A model generated the notes under the pieces. The model searched no databases and was not told where the DNA came from. It worked only from the letters and a program-made list of their open reading frames with translations. A stretch of DNA of 19,013 bases, taken from assembly GCA_964342485.1 (NCBI GenBank), contig CAYFFO010000035.1, positions 1-19,013 on the forward strand. Direction: 5' to 3'. Below, one piece after another: positions 7,673-14,829 of this stretch. The stretch's first letter is position 1. Each line of letters starts with the position of its first letter. This DNA is from CAYFFO01 sp964342485. GTDB taxonomy: Bacteria; Chloroflexota; Dehalococcoidia; Lucifugimonadales; CAJWER01. The translations under genes and the position numbers were made by a program.

Positions 7673-7732
7673 TTGCAAATTGGATATGCTCCAATTAATA
7701 TGAATTTTAATGTGTGAAAAAGGGGCTCTATT

Positions 7733-8128
7733 ATGAATGAAATTCCGAGTGGCAAAATTCCAAAGGTGATTCATGGCACTCAACCTGCAAGTGAAACTGC
7801 TCAGACACCAGGGATGGTGCGTAAACCTGCAATTTACAAGGAATCTACAGGTGCCAGTAAGATATGGTTCGGGACAGTAACGTGTGAACCTAACTATAAA
7901 GGGCCTCCACATTCCCATGGTGAAGCTGAAACAGCTGCATATATTATATCGGGGCATGTTCGGGTTTACTATGGCGAAGACTTCAAAGAACATGTTGAAG
8001 CGGGTCCTGGAGATTATCTTTTCGTACCATCGAATACCTGGCATATTGAGGAAAATCCATATGATGAGCCTTCAGAGCAATTCCTAACACGTGGTCCGGA
8101 CAATATAGTTATCAATATGGGCGAATAG
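7733..8128 (+). CDS. Small cupin-domain protein
   Basis: 131 residues forming a single cupin barrel. The first cupin motif contributes H60, H62 and E66 (PHSHGEAE) and the second contributes H104 (VPSNTWH), the usual 3-His/1-Glu metal site. An isomerase, dioxygenase or binding role for a small metabolite is possible; nothing in the sequence selects among them. AGGGG about 9-10 bases before the ATG is a suitable Shine-Dalgarno. Its position after the SDR gene suggests it acts on the same or a neighbouring metabolite. Confidence 0.9.
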   Translation: MNEIPSGKIPKVIHGTQPASETAQTPGMVRKPAIYKESTGASKIWFGTVTCEPNYKGPPHSHGEAETAAYIISGHVRVYYGEDFKEHVEAGPGDYLFVPSNTWHIEENPYDEPSEQFLTRGPDNIVINMGE

Positions 8129-8221
8129 TTTAGGCAAAACTTTTGTACTGTTTCAACTTGAATATTTTGCCATATTTTCTGCTCATTTCTTTAAAAGGAA
8201 TTAATATTCAGGATGAAATCA

Positions 8222-8317
8222 TTGGAAAACAATAATCGAGGTCTGTAATATAAAGACATGAAGTATGCGTTGAAATTTGATCAGTGTTCTTGTTTACCTC
8301 AATTTTTGGGGTATTGA
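8222..8317 (+). promoter_or_regulatory. Candidate leader peptide region upstream of peroxiredoxin
   Basis: A possible promoter (TTGGAA 8222-8227, 18-base spacer, TAATAT 8246-8251) would start transcription near 8258. An ATG there opens a 19-codon frame ending TGA at 8315-8317 and encoding MKYALKFDQCSCLPQFLGY, with Cys codons at 8285-8287 and 8291-8293. The stop abuts the leader hairpins. No good Shine-Dalgarno is seen, so translation would have to be leaderless. All of this is pattern-based in AT-rich DNA and may be chance. Confidence 0.25.
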
Positions 8318-8349
8318 TTCGTATATTTCAAAAATATAATGTGAATCAA
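8314..8349 (+). promoter_or_regulatory. Dyad TTGATTC/GAATCAA enclosing a TATAAT box
   Basis: TTGATTC (8314-8320) and GAATCAA (8343-8349) are perfect inverted arms. Inside them TATATTT (8322-8328) pairs with AAATATA (8332-8338), so the RNA could form a hairpin just before the terminator-like stem. Read as DNA, TTGATT (8314-8319) and TATAAT (8335-8340), 15 bases apart, resemble a promoter with a start near 8347. The dyad arms would then flank the promoter like an operator. Both readings are possible. Confidence 0.4.
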
Positions 8350-8378
8350 GGACCCCGAGTTGTCTCGGGGTCCTTTTT
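8348..8378 (+). terminator. Terminator-like hairpin immediately before peroxiredoxin start
   Basis: GGACCCCGAG (8350-8359) pairs perfectly with CTCGGGGTCC (8364-8373) around loop TTGT, extendable by two A-T pairs and followed by TTTTT (8374-8378). It could end the SDR-cupin transcript. The Shine-Dalgarno AAGGAGG of the next gene follows only 5 bases later, however, leaving no room for a promoter in between. It is therefore either an attenuator or a 5' stabilising stem in the peroxiredoxin leader. Confidence 0.8.
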
Positions 8379-8395
8379 AATTTAAGGAGGATGAT

Positions 8396-9049
8396 ATGAA
8401 TCTTAGAATCGGAGACGAATCGCCCAATTTTATAGCAGATACTACAGAAGGAAAGATCGACTTTCACAGTTGGTTAGGAGATGGTTGGGGGGTATTTATG
8501 TCTCATCCAGCTGATTTTACACCTGTATGTACTACTGAGATTGGAAGAGTAGCTAACTTGAAACAAGAATTTGCTAGTAGGAACGCGAAGGTTTTAGTTT
8601 TGAGCGTAGGAACTAAAGATGGTTTGTCGCCTCTTGATTCCCATACAGAGTGGATAAAAGACGTTAATGAAACTCAGAATGCGAACGTTGATTTCCCAAT
8701 GGTTGCAGACCCAGACAAAAATATAGCTGATAGTTACGGAATGATACATCCAAACGCTAACGATACATTAACAGTCAGATCTGTGTTTGTTATTGGACCC
8801 GATAAGAAAGTAAAACTGATAATCTCCTATCCTGCTTCTACGGGGAGAAATTTCTTTGAAATATTAAGGGTAATTGACTCACTCCAACTCACAGCTAATT
8901 ACCAAGTTGCAACACCTGTAGACTGGGAAAATGGTCAGGACTGCATCGTGGTCCCAGCAATAGCTACAGAAGAAATCCCAGATAAATTCCCGAAAGGGCA
9001 TACAGTTATTAAACCCTATTTGAGAACTACTCCTCAACCTAACCTTTAA
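8396..9049 (+). CDS. Peroxiredoxin, 1-Cys (Prx6) type
   Basis: A 217-residue AhpC/TSA-family peroxidase that reduces hydrogen peroxide and organic hydroperoxides. The peroxidatic Cys45 sits in ADFTPVCTTE (39-48) and the conserved Arg is R128 (TVRSVFVIGPD). The long C-terminal extension with VDWENGQDC and PKGHTVIKPYLR is characteristic of the Prx6/1-Cys group. A further Cys183 is present, so a resolving role there cannot be excluded. The ATG has a near-perfect AAGGAGG (8384-8390). It is monocistronic, with a structured leader and a possible terminator downstream. Regulation through the leader hairpin is likely. Confidence 0.95.
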   Translation: MNLRIGDESPNFIADTTEGKIDFHSWLGDGWGVFMSHPADFTPVCTTEIGRVANLKQEFASRNAKVLVLSVGTKDGLSPLDSHTEWIKDVNETQNANVDFPMVADPDKNIADSYGMIHPNANDTLTVRSVFVIGPDKKVKLIISYPASTGRNFFEILRVIDSLQLTANYQVATPVDWENGQDCIVVPAIATEEIPDKFPKGHTVIKPYLRTTPQPNL

Positions 9050-9063
9050 TAGTCACTTAAATG

Positions 9064-9110
9064 CTGTGTTGACTGCACTGGAATCGTGTTGTTAACACAG
9101 TGCTCCTTTT
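9064..9110 (+). terminator. Possible intrinsic terminator after peroxiredoxin
   Basis: CTGTGTT (9064-9070) can pair with AACACAG (9094-9100), or alternatively GCACTG (9075-9080) with CAGTGC (9098-9103) enclosing TGTT/AACA. A short T-run follows at 9107-9110. The structure is weaker and less clean than the other terminators but is well placed after the stop. Confidence 0.5.
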
Positions 9111-9191
9111 GATTTGACTTTTTTCGAATGTTAGTTTGAGTACTTTCTACAAATCTATATAACAATAAGCTAGGACTAGAAATTTGTGATG

Positions 9192-10567
9192 TTAAAATTC
9201 AAACCCGTTTATTCCTAATGATTTAAAAGCCCCACTGGCTTTGTGAAGTGTTTCTTGATATTCAGATTCAGGATCTGAGTCGTAAACAATCCCACCGCCT
9301 ACAGGAATGAATACGCGGTTGTTTCTTACAATCATGATTCGTATAGCCATTGAAAAGCGAATTGTATCATCAAACCCTATGTAACCTATCCCTCCACAGT
9401 AGATACTTCTCTGTACGGGTTCTAGACTATCAATGATTTGCATTGCCCGTATTTTAGGAGCACCTGTTATAGAAGCCCCAGGAAATACAGCTTTAATTAC
9501 TTCTATTGAATCAATATTGGGTATTAAATTACCGGTAACTGTAGAAACTAGGTGTAAAACGGTTGGATGAATTTCTACTTCAAACATACTAGGCACTTTT
9601 ATTGTTCCTGGCACACATATTCTACCTAGATCGTTTCTTGAAACATCTACTATCATTATGTTTTCAGCACGGTCTTTTTCGGACATGCGTAGTTCTTCTG
9701 ATAATGATCTGTCTTCTGATTTTGAATTCCCTCTCAATCTGGTACCTTTAATTGGCTTAGAAGACACCGTATCCATTTTTGTATTGATGTAGAGTTCTGG
9801 AGAGGCGCTCAATATGGATACTTCTGGGTATTCAAGGAATGACGCATATGGTGCTGGACTGGATTCACGAAGATTACGATATAGATTCCACGGCTCATCG
9901 TTTAGGGTAGATTCGAACCGCTGTGACAAATTAACCTGATATATATCCCCCTCATTTATATAGGTTTTGACTTTTTTAACTGCATGGATATATTTTTCAT
10001 GAGAAAAAGTTGAACCCATTATTTTGGAAGGGTTTTTATTAATCGGACTCGACTGTTGTGGTTTTTTAGACAATATTCGATCAATCCATTGCAACCGATC
10101 TTCTGCTTTATCAACACTACTTTCAGGAAATGCGGTGGCAACTGCCCATGTCGACCCAGTGATGCTGTCTCTTGAAATCACCCAATCATAAAAGCCGAGA
10201 TATATTTCTGGAAGGCCGTGGTCGTTTTGTGACCGCTTTCCTATGGTTTCAAGTTCATTACCTAATTCGTATGCAAGGTATCCAACTGCCCCTCCTTGGA
10301 AAGGAGGTAGGGTTTCTAAAGGAGACGTACGATATTTTGCTAAATAGGAACGTAATATTTCAAATGGATTGGCAATTAATCTTGTGGTCTTGCCTTGTGT
10401 TTCGACTGTAGTATGTCCATCACTAAAGCGTAACACCAGAAAAGGTGAAGCGGTCATATATGAATATCTGGAATCAGTATCTTCAGCAGAATTATCTATT
10501 AGAGCAAAATATGGCAATTCCCGGAAATTCTCAGATATAGACAGCAAATTGGGAGTAGTACCTAAGT
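9192..10567 (-). CDS. pabB: Aminodeoxychorismate synthase component I (partial, 5' end in gap)
   Basis: Converts chorismate with ammonia from a PabA-type glutaminase to 4-amino-4-deoxychorismate, the first step toward p-aminobenzoate and folate. About 457 residues are visible. The frame remains open into the run of N, so the true start and a short N-terminal piece are missing. The chorismate-binding domain fills the C-terminal half, with EGDIYQVNLSQR, PIKGTR (Lys codon 9747-9749), RAENIMIVDVSRNDLG and PGASITGAPK. PIKGT with the nucleophilic lysine marks PabB, as opposed to PIAGT of anthranilate synthase TrpE. No pabA or pabC is seen in the window. A bifunctional fusion is excluded on the C-terminal side because the protein ends at the usual position. 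Confidence 0.9.
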
Positions 10568-10667
10568 NNNNNNNNNNNNNNNNNNNNNNNNNNNNNNNNN
10601 NNNNNNNNNNNNNNNNNNNNNNNNNNNNNNNNNNNNNNNNNNNNNNNNNNNNNNNNNNNNNNNNNNN
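10568..10667. other. Assembly gap of 100 N
   Basis: Exactly 100 undetermined bases, the conventional placeholder for a gap of unknown size. It removes the start of pabB and any short gene or promoter between pabB and the ThuA gene. The order and orientation of the two sides rest on scaffolding, not on contiguous sequence. Confidence 0.98.
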
Positions 10668-10688
10668 TTCATAATAGAATTCGGCAAT

Positions 10689-11429
10689 TTATGGGAGTCT
10701 CTTTGTCCGATTGATAGCAGTGATTGTGGTTCGTTCTGGTCTGTTGTCTATACCATTAATAGGCGTCGCCCACAAAATAGATCTTTCGATTATTTGTAAG
10801 ACTTCAGGCTGATGATAAATTGGGTAAACTTCATCACCAGGACGAAAATAAAATATTTTACCCCTACCTCGTGTATAACAACACCCGCTTCTAAAAACTT
10901 CTCCGCCTGGAAACCAGCTCACAAAAACCAGTGTTTCAGGCTCTGGTATATCGAAAGGTTCTCCATACATTTCTGCATGAGGTATTTCTATATAGTCATT
11001 CATACCAGCTGCTATCGGATGTGATGGGCTGACTACCCATAGTCTTTCCTTACCACCATCTTTGCGCCAGTAAATTCCACAGCTAGTCCCCATAAGTTTT
11101 CTAAAAATTTTTGAAAAATGACTGGAATGAAGTGCGATTAATCCCATTCCGTCCAGTACCCTTTGATAAACTCGGTCTACAATTGCATCTTCAACTTCGT
11201 TATGGGCTTTATGACCCCACCATGTCAGTACGTCTGTTTTTTCCAAAACTTCATCTGTCAGACCGTGATCCGGTTGGTCTAAAGTAGCCACTTGAACACC
11301 AAATCCCTGAGTTTCCAGATGATTAACTATTGGGGCATGCATACCATTAGGATATATTTTTGCGACATCGTCATCAGATTTTTCATGTCTATATTCATTC
11401 CATATTGTTACGTTCGGTAATTTACCCAT
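10689..11429 (-). CDS. ThuA domain-containing protein
   Basis: 246 residues of the ThuA-like family (PF06283), a glutamine-amidotransferase-like fold associated with trehalose and related sugar utilisation. Typical features are the N-terminal VTIWNEYRHEK, TWWGHKAH (about 69-76), GLIALHSSH and, near the end, GRGKIFYFRPGDE. Length fits bacterial ThuA. AAGGA just before the ATG (11427-11429) is a good ribosome site. The Gfo/Idh gene ends 20 bases upstream on the same strand, giving a ThuA plus dehydrogenase pair like ThuA/ThuB of rhizobia, where a 3-keto sugar is formed and processed. Substrate here is unknown. Confidence 0.9.
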   Translation of the reverse strand: MGKLPNVTIWNEYRHEKSDDDVAKIYPNGMHAPIVNHLETQGFGVQVATLDQPDHGLTDEVLEKTDVLTWWGHKAHNEVEDAIVDRVYQRVLDGMGLIALHSSHFSKIFRKLMGTSCGIYWRKDGGKERLWVVSPSHPIAAGMNDYIEIPHAEMYGEPFDIPEPETLVFVSWFPGGEVFRSGCCYTRGRGKIFYFRPGDEVYPIYHQPEVLQIIERSILWATPINGIDNRPERTTITAINRTKRLP

Positions 11430-11449
11430 TAGAATTCCTTTATATTTTA

Positions 11450-12499
11450 TTAGCGAGATATACGAACCGGTTTACCATTTTGAGATGCTGATAAAGTAAT
11501 TGCGTCCCATAGTTTTATCATTCTCAACCCTAGTTCCGGAGGTGACGAATTTGAAGTAATACCTTCCCTGATTTTAAGAAACTCGTCCCATACCCCTCTT
11601 GATTCAGGTACTTCAACCTGTTTCCATGTTTGGTCTCTGCTTATACCGGTTAACTGCCAATTTGATGGTTGATTTTTTAGAATTTCCAATGATTCTCCCC
11701 AAGCTCCTGTTCTTAAAGCCCCGTTTGTACAAAACACTCTTATATCTGACGCACAAGTTGGCGCAGTATCCCCACAGGCATTTATAGTAACCAGGGTGCC
11801 TGATTCTAATCTAGCAATTATTACTGCGTTAACTTCGACAGATTGGTTCATATTATTGAAAAAAGCAGAAACTTCAAAGAAATCTTCACCAGCTAAATCA
11901 GCTACAGTGTTTAGGACATGGGCACCGGTATCGAAAAGAAACCCCCCACCTGACTTTTCAGGGTCTAGTCTCCAGGTACCTTCTGCCAAAGAGACCCAAT
12001 TTTGCCAAACTGTTGCAGATATATTGTGAATGTAACCTAACTTTCCTGACCTGAGTATAGAACTTGCTGTTTTGATATGTGGGGATAAACTGCCTTGGAA
12101 TGCAACAACCAATAATCCTTTAGTTAAATCTCGTGTTTCCATAAGTAACTCTGCTTCTTCTAATGTCTTTACCATAGGTTTTTCAAGAAGTACATCTAGG
12201 CCAGCTTCAAGACATTTTTTAGCTTGTATGTAATGGAAAGAATGTGGTGTGGCTATATATGCAGCGTCTAATTCGTGTTTATATTCGTGGGTTAGTCGGT
12301 CTAAATCAGGTTCATTTGGAGGTATCGGTAAATCTTTAGATTTGAAAATCTCTTTCGCTTTCGTATAGGCTTCATATGAAGGTTCGCATATTACTGGTAT
12401 TTCGGTGTTCTTAAATTCGGATAGGATTTGAACAATTCGATTTCGACCCAGGCTTCCACTACCTATGATTGCTGTTCTAATTTTAGAATTTTGACCCAA
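11450..12499 (-). CDS. Gfo/Idh/MocA family oxidoreductase, ThuB-like position
   Basis: An NAD(P)-dependent sugar or polyol dehydrogenase of about 349 residues. The Rossmann motif GSGSLG lies at 13-18, the EKP motif at 106-108, and DTGAH (D190, H194) carries the catalytic Asp/His. The start is uncertain: no ATG fits. TTG at 12497-12499 has GGAG seven bases upstream and puts the Rossmann strand near the N-terminus. TTG at 12515-12517 would add six residues but has no spaced Shine-Dalgarno. It is the first gene of an apparent two-gene unit with the ThuA gene and probably supplies its substrate. It is only distantly similar to the other Gfo/Idh protein in the window. Confidence 0.9.
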   Translation of the reverse strand: MGQNSKIRTAIIGSGSLGRNRIVQILSEFKNTEIPVICEPSYEAYTKAKEIFKSKDLPIPPNEPDLDRLTHEYKHELDAAYIATPHSFHYIQAKKCLEAGLDVLLEKPMVKTLEEAELLMETRDLTKGLLVVAFQGSLSPHIKTASSILRSGKLGYIHNISATVWQNWVSLAEGTWRLDPEKSGGGFLFDTGAHVLNTVADLAGEDFFEVSAFFNNMNQSVEVNAVIIARLESGTLVTINACGDTAPTCASDIRVFCTNGALRTGAWGESLEILKNQPSNWQLTGISRDQTWKQVEVPESRGVWDEFLKIREGITSNSSPPELGLRMIKLWDAITLSASQNGKPVRISR

Positions 12500-12589
12500 C
12501 CTAAAACTCCGATTCAACCTAATTAATTAACGCATCGTAAAAAATATAAGATGTATTGAATCCGTATGGAATCCCTATTTTTATTGGTT

Positions 12590-13555
12590 TCAATAACCAG
12601 CACGCTTATCACCAACGTAAAGAAACGGTCTATCAGATATAAATCTTCTCAGGTTTTCTATAAATACTTCACGGTGCCCGGATGGCATTTCAGGTGTAAC
12701 ATGTCCGGTATGTGGGGAAATTATTACGTTTTCCTGATCCCATAATGGATTGTCTTTCGGAAGTGGTTCTTGTGCGAAAACGTCTAATCCAGCCCCTCCA
12801 ATGTGTCCTGATTTTAACCCTTCAAGGAGTGCAGCTTCGTCTAAAATTCCTCCTCTGGATATTGCTATAACATGTGATCCCTTTTTAATGATGTTAAGTC
12901 TTCTTTTATCGATCATACCAATTGTTTCTTTGGTTCTTGGAGCCGCAATAACAAACCAATCTGAGATAGATAAAGCCTCGTCAAGACGGTCAATACCCCA
13001 AAGCTGATCTACTCCTTTAGGAATATGAGAAGTGTTTTTGTCTATACCTATAACTTTCATACCAAATCCCTTAGCCCTGCGAGCTATAGCGGAACCGATA
13101 GCCCCTACAGCAAGAATGACCATAGTACGGCCACTAATCTCAAGGTATTGATTATAGTATTCACCTCTACTCCAGTGGTGGTCCTTTTGGTTGGCAAGCA
13201 GATTACGCCATTTGTGAGCGAAAATGAGAATCATTCCAAATACATGGTCGCCTAGGGCATTTCCGTGTGGATTATACCCAGGTGCTCTTGAAGGGGTCAG
13301 TACTACGTCACTTTCTATAATATCTGATCGTTCCATTATCCAGTCGAACCCTACACTAGGATTGGCAATCCATCTCAATTTTTTTGCAGCGGCAAACTCT
13401 TTTTCATTTAGGGTGCCATATATAGCGTCAGTATCAACTATTTCTTGTAAAATTTCATGAGGATTTTCTGAAGCCACGAAGTTGACCTGAGGGAATTCAT
13501 CCATGAGATCATCGATAAATTCAGGTATGTTTGTATTACGTATTATGATTTTCAT
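12590..13555 (-). CDS. D-2-hydroxyacid dehydrogenase family protein
   Basis: 321 residues of the D-isomer-specific 2-hydroxyacid dehydrogenase family, interconverting 2-hydroxy and 2-keto acids with NAD. The catalytic set is visible as R234 (AISRGG), E263 (AQEPLP) and H282 (SPHTGH). Asp172 at the end of the second Rossmann strand favours NAD(H). The nucleotide motif reads AVGAIG (149-154), with Ala in place of the first Gly of GxGxxG. The ATG at 13553-13555 has no obvious Shine-Dalgarno. It diverges from the enolase-superfamily gene, and a glyoxylate/hydroxypyruvate-reductase-like or sugar-acid role would suit that context, but the substrate is not predictable. Confidence 0.92.
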   Translation of the reverse strand: MKIIIRNTNIPEFIDDLMDEFPQVNFVASENPHEILQEIVDTDAIYGTLNEKEFAAAKKLRWIANPSVGFDWIMERSDIIESDVVLTPSRAPGYNPHGNALGDHVFGMILIFAHKWRNLLANQKDHHWSRGEYYNQYLEISGRTMVILAVGAIGSAIARRAKGFGMKVIGIDKNTSHIPKGVDQLWGIDRLDEALSISDWFVIAAPRTKETIGMIDKRRLNIIKKGSHVIAISRGGILDEAALLEGLKSGHIGGAGLDVFAQEPLPKDNPLWDQENVIISPHTGHVTPEMPSGHREVFIENLRRFISDRPFLYVGDKRAGY

Positions 13556-13612
13556 AAGGTTGTATTTACCGTAACCAGGATTTTATTATCTATTTCCAGT
13601 ATTTACTGTTAG

Positions 13613-13644
13613 CCTATATTCGGTCCAACGCAGACGGGTGTCAA
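13613..13644 (-). promoter_or_regulatory. Putative minus-strand promoter for the 2-hydroxyacid dehydrogenase
   Basis: Reading the minus strand, a perfect -35 hexamer TTGACA lies at 13644-13639. A -10 is less clear: GAATAT at the standard 17-base spacing (13621-13616) or TATAGG (13618-13613) at 20 bases. It lies in the 142-base divergent space between the dehydrogenase and the enolase-superfamily gene. Confidence 0.35.
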
Positions 13645-13697
13645 GCAAGTTTAGATGATATATCACAGGTATCAAATGTTAATGTATATTGTTAAAT

Positions 13698-14774
13698 ATG
13701 AAGATTGAGTCTGTAGAATTTATTAAAGTCATTGTTCCAATGAAACCGGACACTGTTCATAGTGAAGGAATTAGTGATCCTTTGTGTGCTCCTGATCCGG
13801 TGAGTGGAAGAGTCGCCAATTTTTGGGAATTCCCAAAATGGATTATAAAGCTCAAAGCAGATAACGGGATTGAAGGTTTGGGAGAGCCAAGGAGAGGGGA
13901 TTTAGAACCGTTACTCAAAGAGTCTGCAAGTCGTTTAATCGGTCGTCAAATTGTTGATTTACCTTTTGGAAATCTCCCAATAAGCCGAAATGAAGTTTAT
14001 GATGGGTTCGAAATGGCATGGTTAGATTTACTTGGGAAGATGCTTGAAGTCCCGGTTTGGAATCTTCTAGGAGGCAAGAAGATAGATCGGGTTCCAGTTG
14101 ATTACTGGATGGGAAGGTGTACCACAAAAGAAACATATAGAAGGACTAAACTTGCATTGGAAATGGGGTTTCAGGGAGTTAAGATGAAATGCAAATTTGG
14201 TGACCCTATAGCTGAAAGAGTTGCCGCTGTTAAACAAGCTGCCCCTGAATTTGCGATAGTTCTTGACCCAAACGAAAGGTTTTATGATCTATCCACAGCA
14301 CGTAAGATAGCAAGTTCTCTTGACCCTTATGGGCCTATATTGCTTGAAGACCCTATCCCAAAATCTTCATTAGAGGAATATGTAGAGTTGAAAGCCAATA
14401 TTTCACATCCAATAGCTTTACACCTGGACAATCTAGACGACCTCCTGGCCGGGTTAAAATTGGACGCAGCAGATCATTACAACTTATTGGGCACAATCAA
14501 AGAGTTTGTTGACTGGACGAGACTAGCACATACTGTAGGAAGTAAGACCTGGCGAGGCACGGGTATGGACCTTGGAATACGCGATATGAGTTCAGTTCAT
14601 GCCGCGGCTGCAGCAGGATGTGAACTGCCGTGTGACATTATTGGCAATGTTTTCCGAGAGGATGATCTGATCCTTGATCCGGTAGAGATTATAGATGGTT
14701 ATGCAGCAGTACCTGATTTACCCGGATTGGGTGTAGAATTGGATATGCATTCTATAGATAAGTACAGAGTTTAG
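13698..14774 (+). CDS. Mandelate racemase/muconate lactonizing enzyme family protein (enolase superfamily)
   Basis: About 358 residues with the enolase-superfamily layout: capping domain from residue 1, then a beta/alpha barrel. VKMKCK near 161-166 supplies the KxK base motif (K162, K164). Metal ligands are D190 (VLDPNE), E217 (LLEDP) and, as third, probably D244 (ALHLDN). Enzymes of this group dehydrate or epimerise sugar acids, or process other carboxylates, through an enolate. The exact reaction cannot be read from sequence. The ATG at 13698-13700 has no Shine-Dalgarno; a TTG at 13689 would add three residues. It starts a four-gene plus-strand run and is divergent from the hydroxyacid dehydrogenase, which fits an acid-catabolism locus. 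Confidence 0.9.
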   Translation: MKIESVEFIKVIVPMKPDTVHSEGISDPLCAPDPVSGRVANFWEFPKWIIKLKADNGIEGLGEPRRGDLEPLLKESASRLIGRQIVDLPFGNLPISRNEVYDGFEMAWLDLLGKMLEVPVWNLLGGKKIDRVPVDYWMGRCTTKETYRRTKLALEMGFQGVKMKCKFGDPIAERVAAVKQAAPEFAIVLDPNERFYDLSTARKIASSLDPYGPILLEDPIPKSSLEEYVELKANISHPIALHLDNLDDLLAGLKLDAADHYNLLGTIKEFVDWTRLAHTVGSKTWRGTGMDLGIRDMSSVHAAAAAGCELPCDIIGNVFREDDLILDPVEIIDGYAAVPDLPGLGVELDMHSIDKYRV

Positions 14775-14815
14775 AAGTGAATTGATTATAATTAAATAAA
14801 AACTATTTAGTTTCG

Positions 14816-14823
14816 AAAAGGAG
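14816..14823 (+). promoter_or_regulatory. Ribosome binding site fixing a TTG start
   Basis: AAAAGGAG, six bases upstream of TTG at 14830-14832, strongly supports TTG as the real start of the NIPSNAP gene. No ATG or GTG alternative lies nearby at a suitable distance, and the protein begins at the expected first strand of the NIPSNAP domain. Confidence 0.75.
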
Positions 14824-14829
14824 TAACGG

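Noticed and set aside
7678..7696. 7-bp stem-loop (AATTGGA/TCCAATT) between the SDR and cupin genes
   Set aside because: Short, AT-rich and without a T-run; it could affect mRNA processing but is not distinguishable from chance.
8213..8248. An 11-codon frame (MKSLENNNRGL) in the peroxiredoxin upstream region
   Set aside because: The AGG next to its ATG is too close to act as a ribosome site, its codons carry no obvious regulatory signal, and such short frames are common by chance.
10545..10547. TTG as the start codon of pabB
   Set aside because: The frame continues open upstream to the assembly gap, and the protein would lack its normal N-terminal strand, so the start most likely lies in the gap.
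9192..10567. Annotation of the chorismate-binding enzyme as anthranilate synthase TrpE
   Set aside because: The PIKGTR and PGASITGAPK motifs match PabB; TrpE has PIAGT without the nucleophilic lysine.
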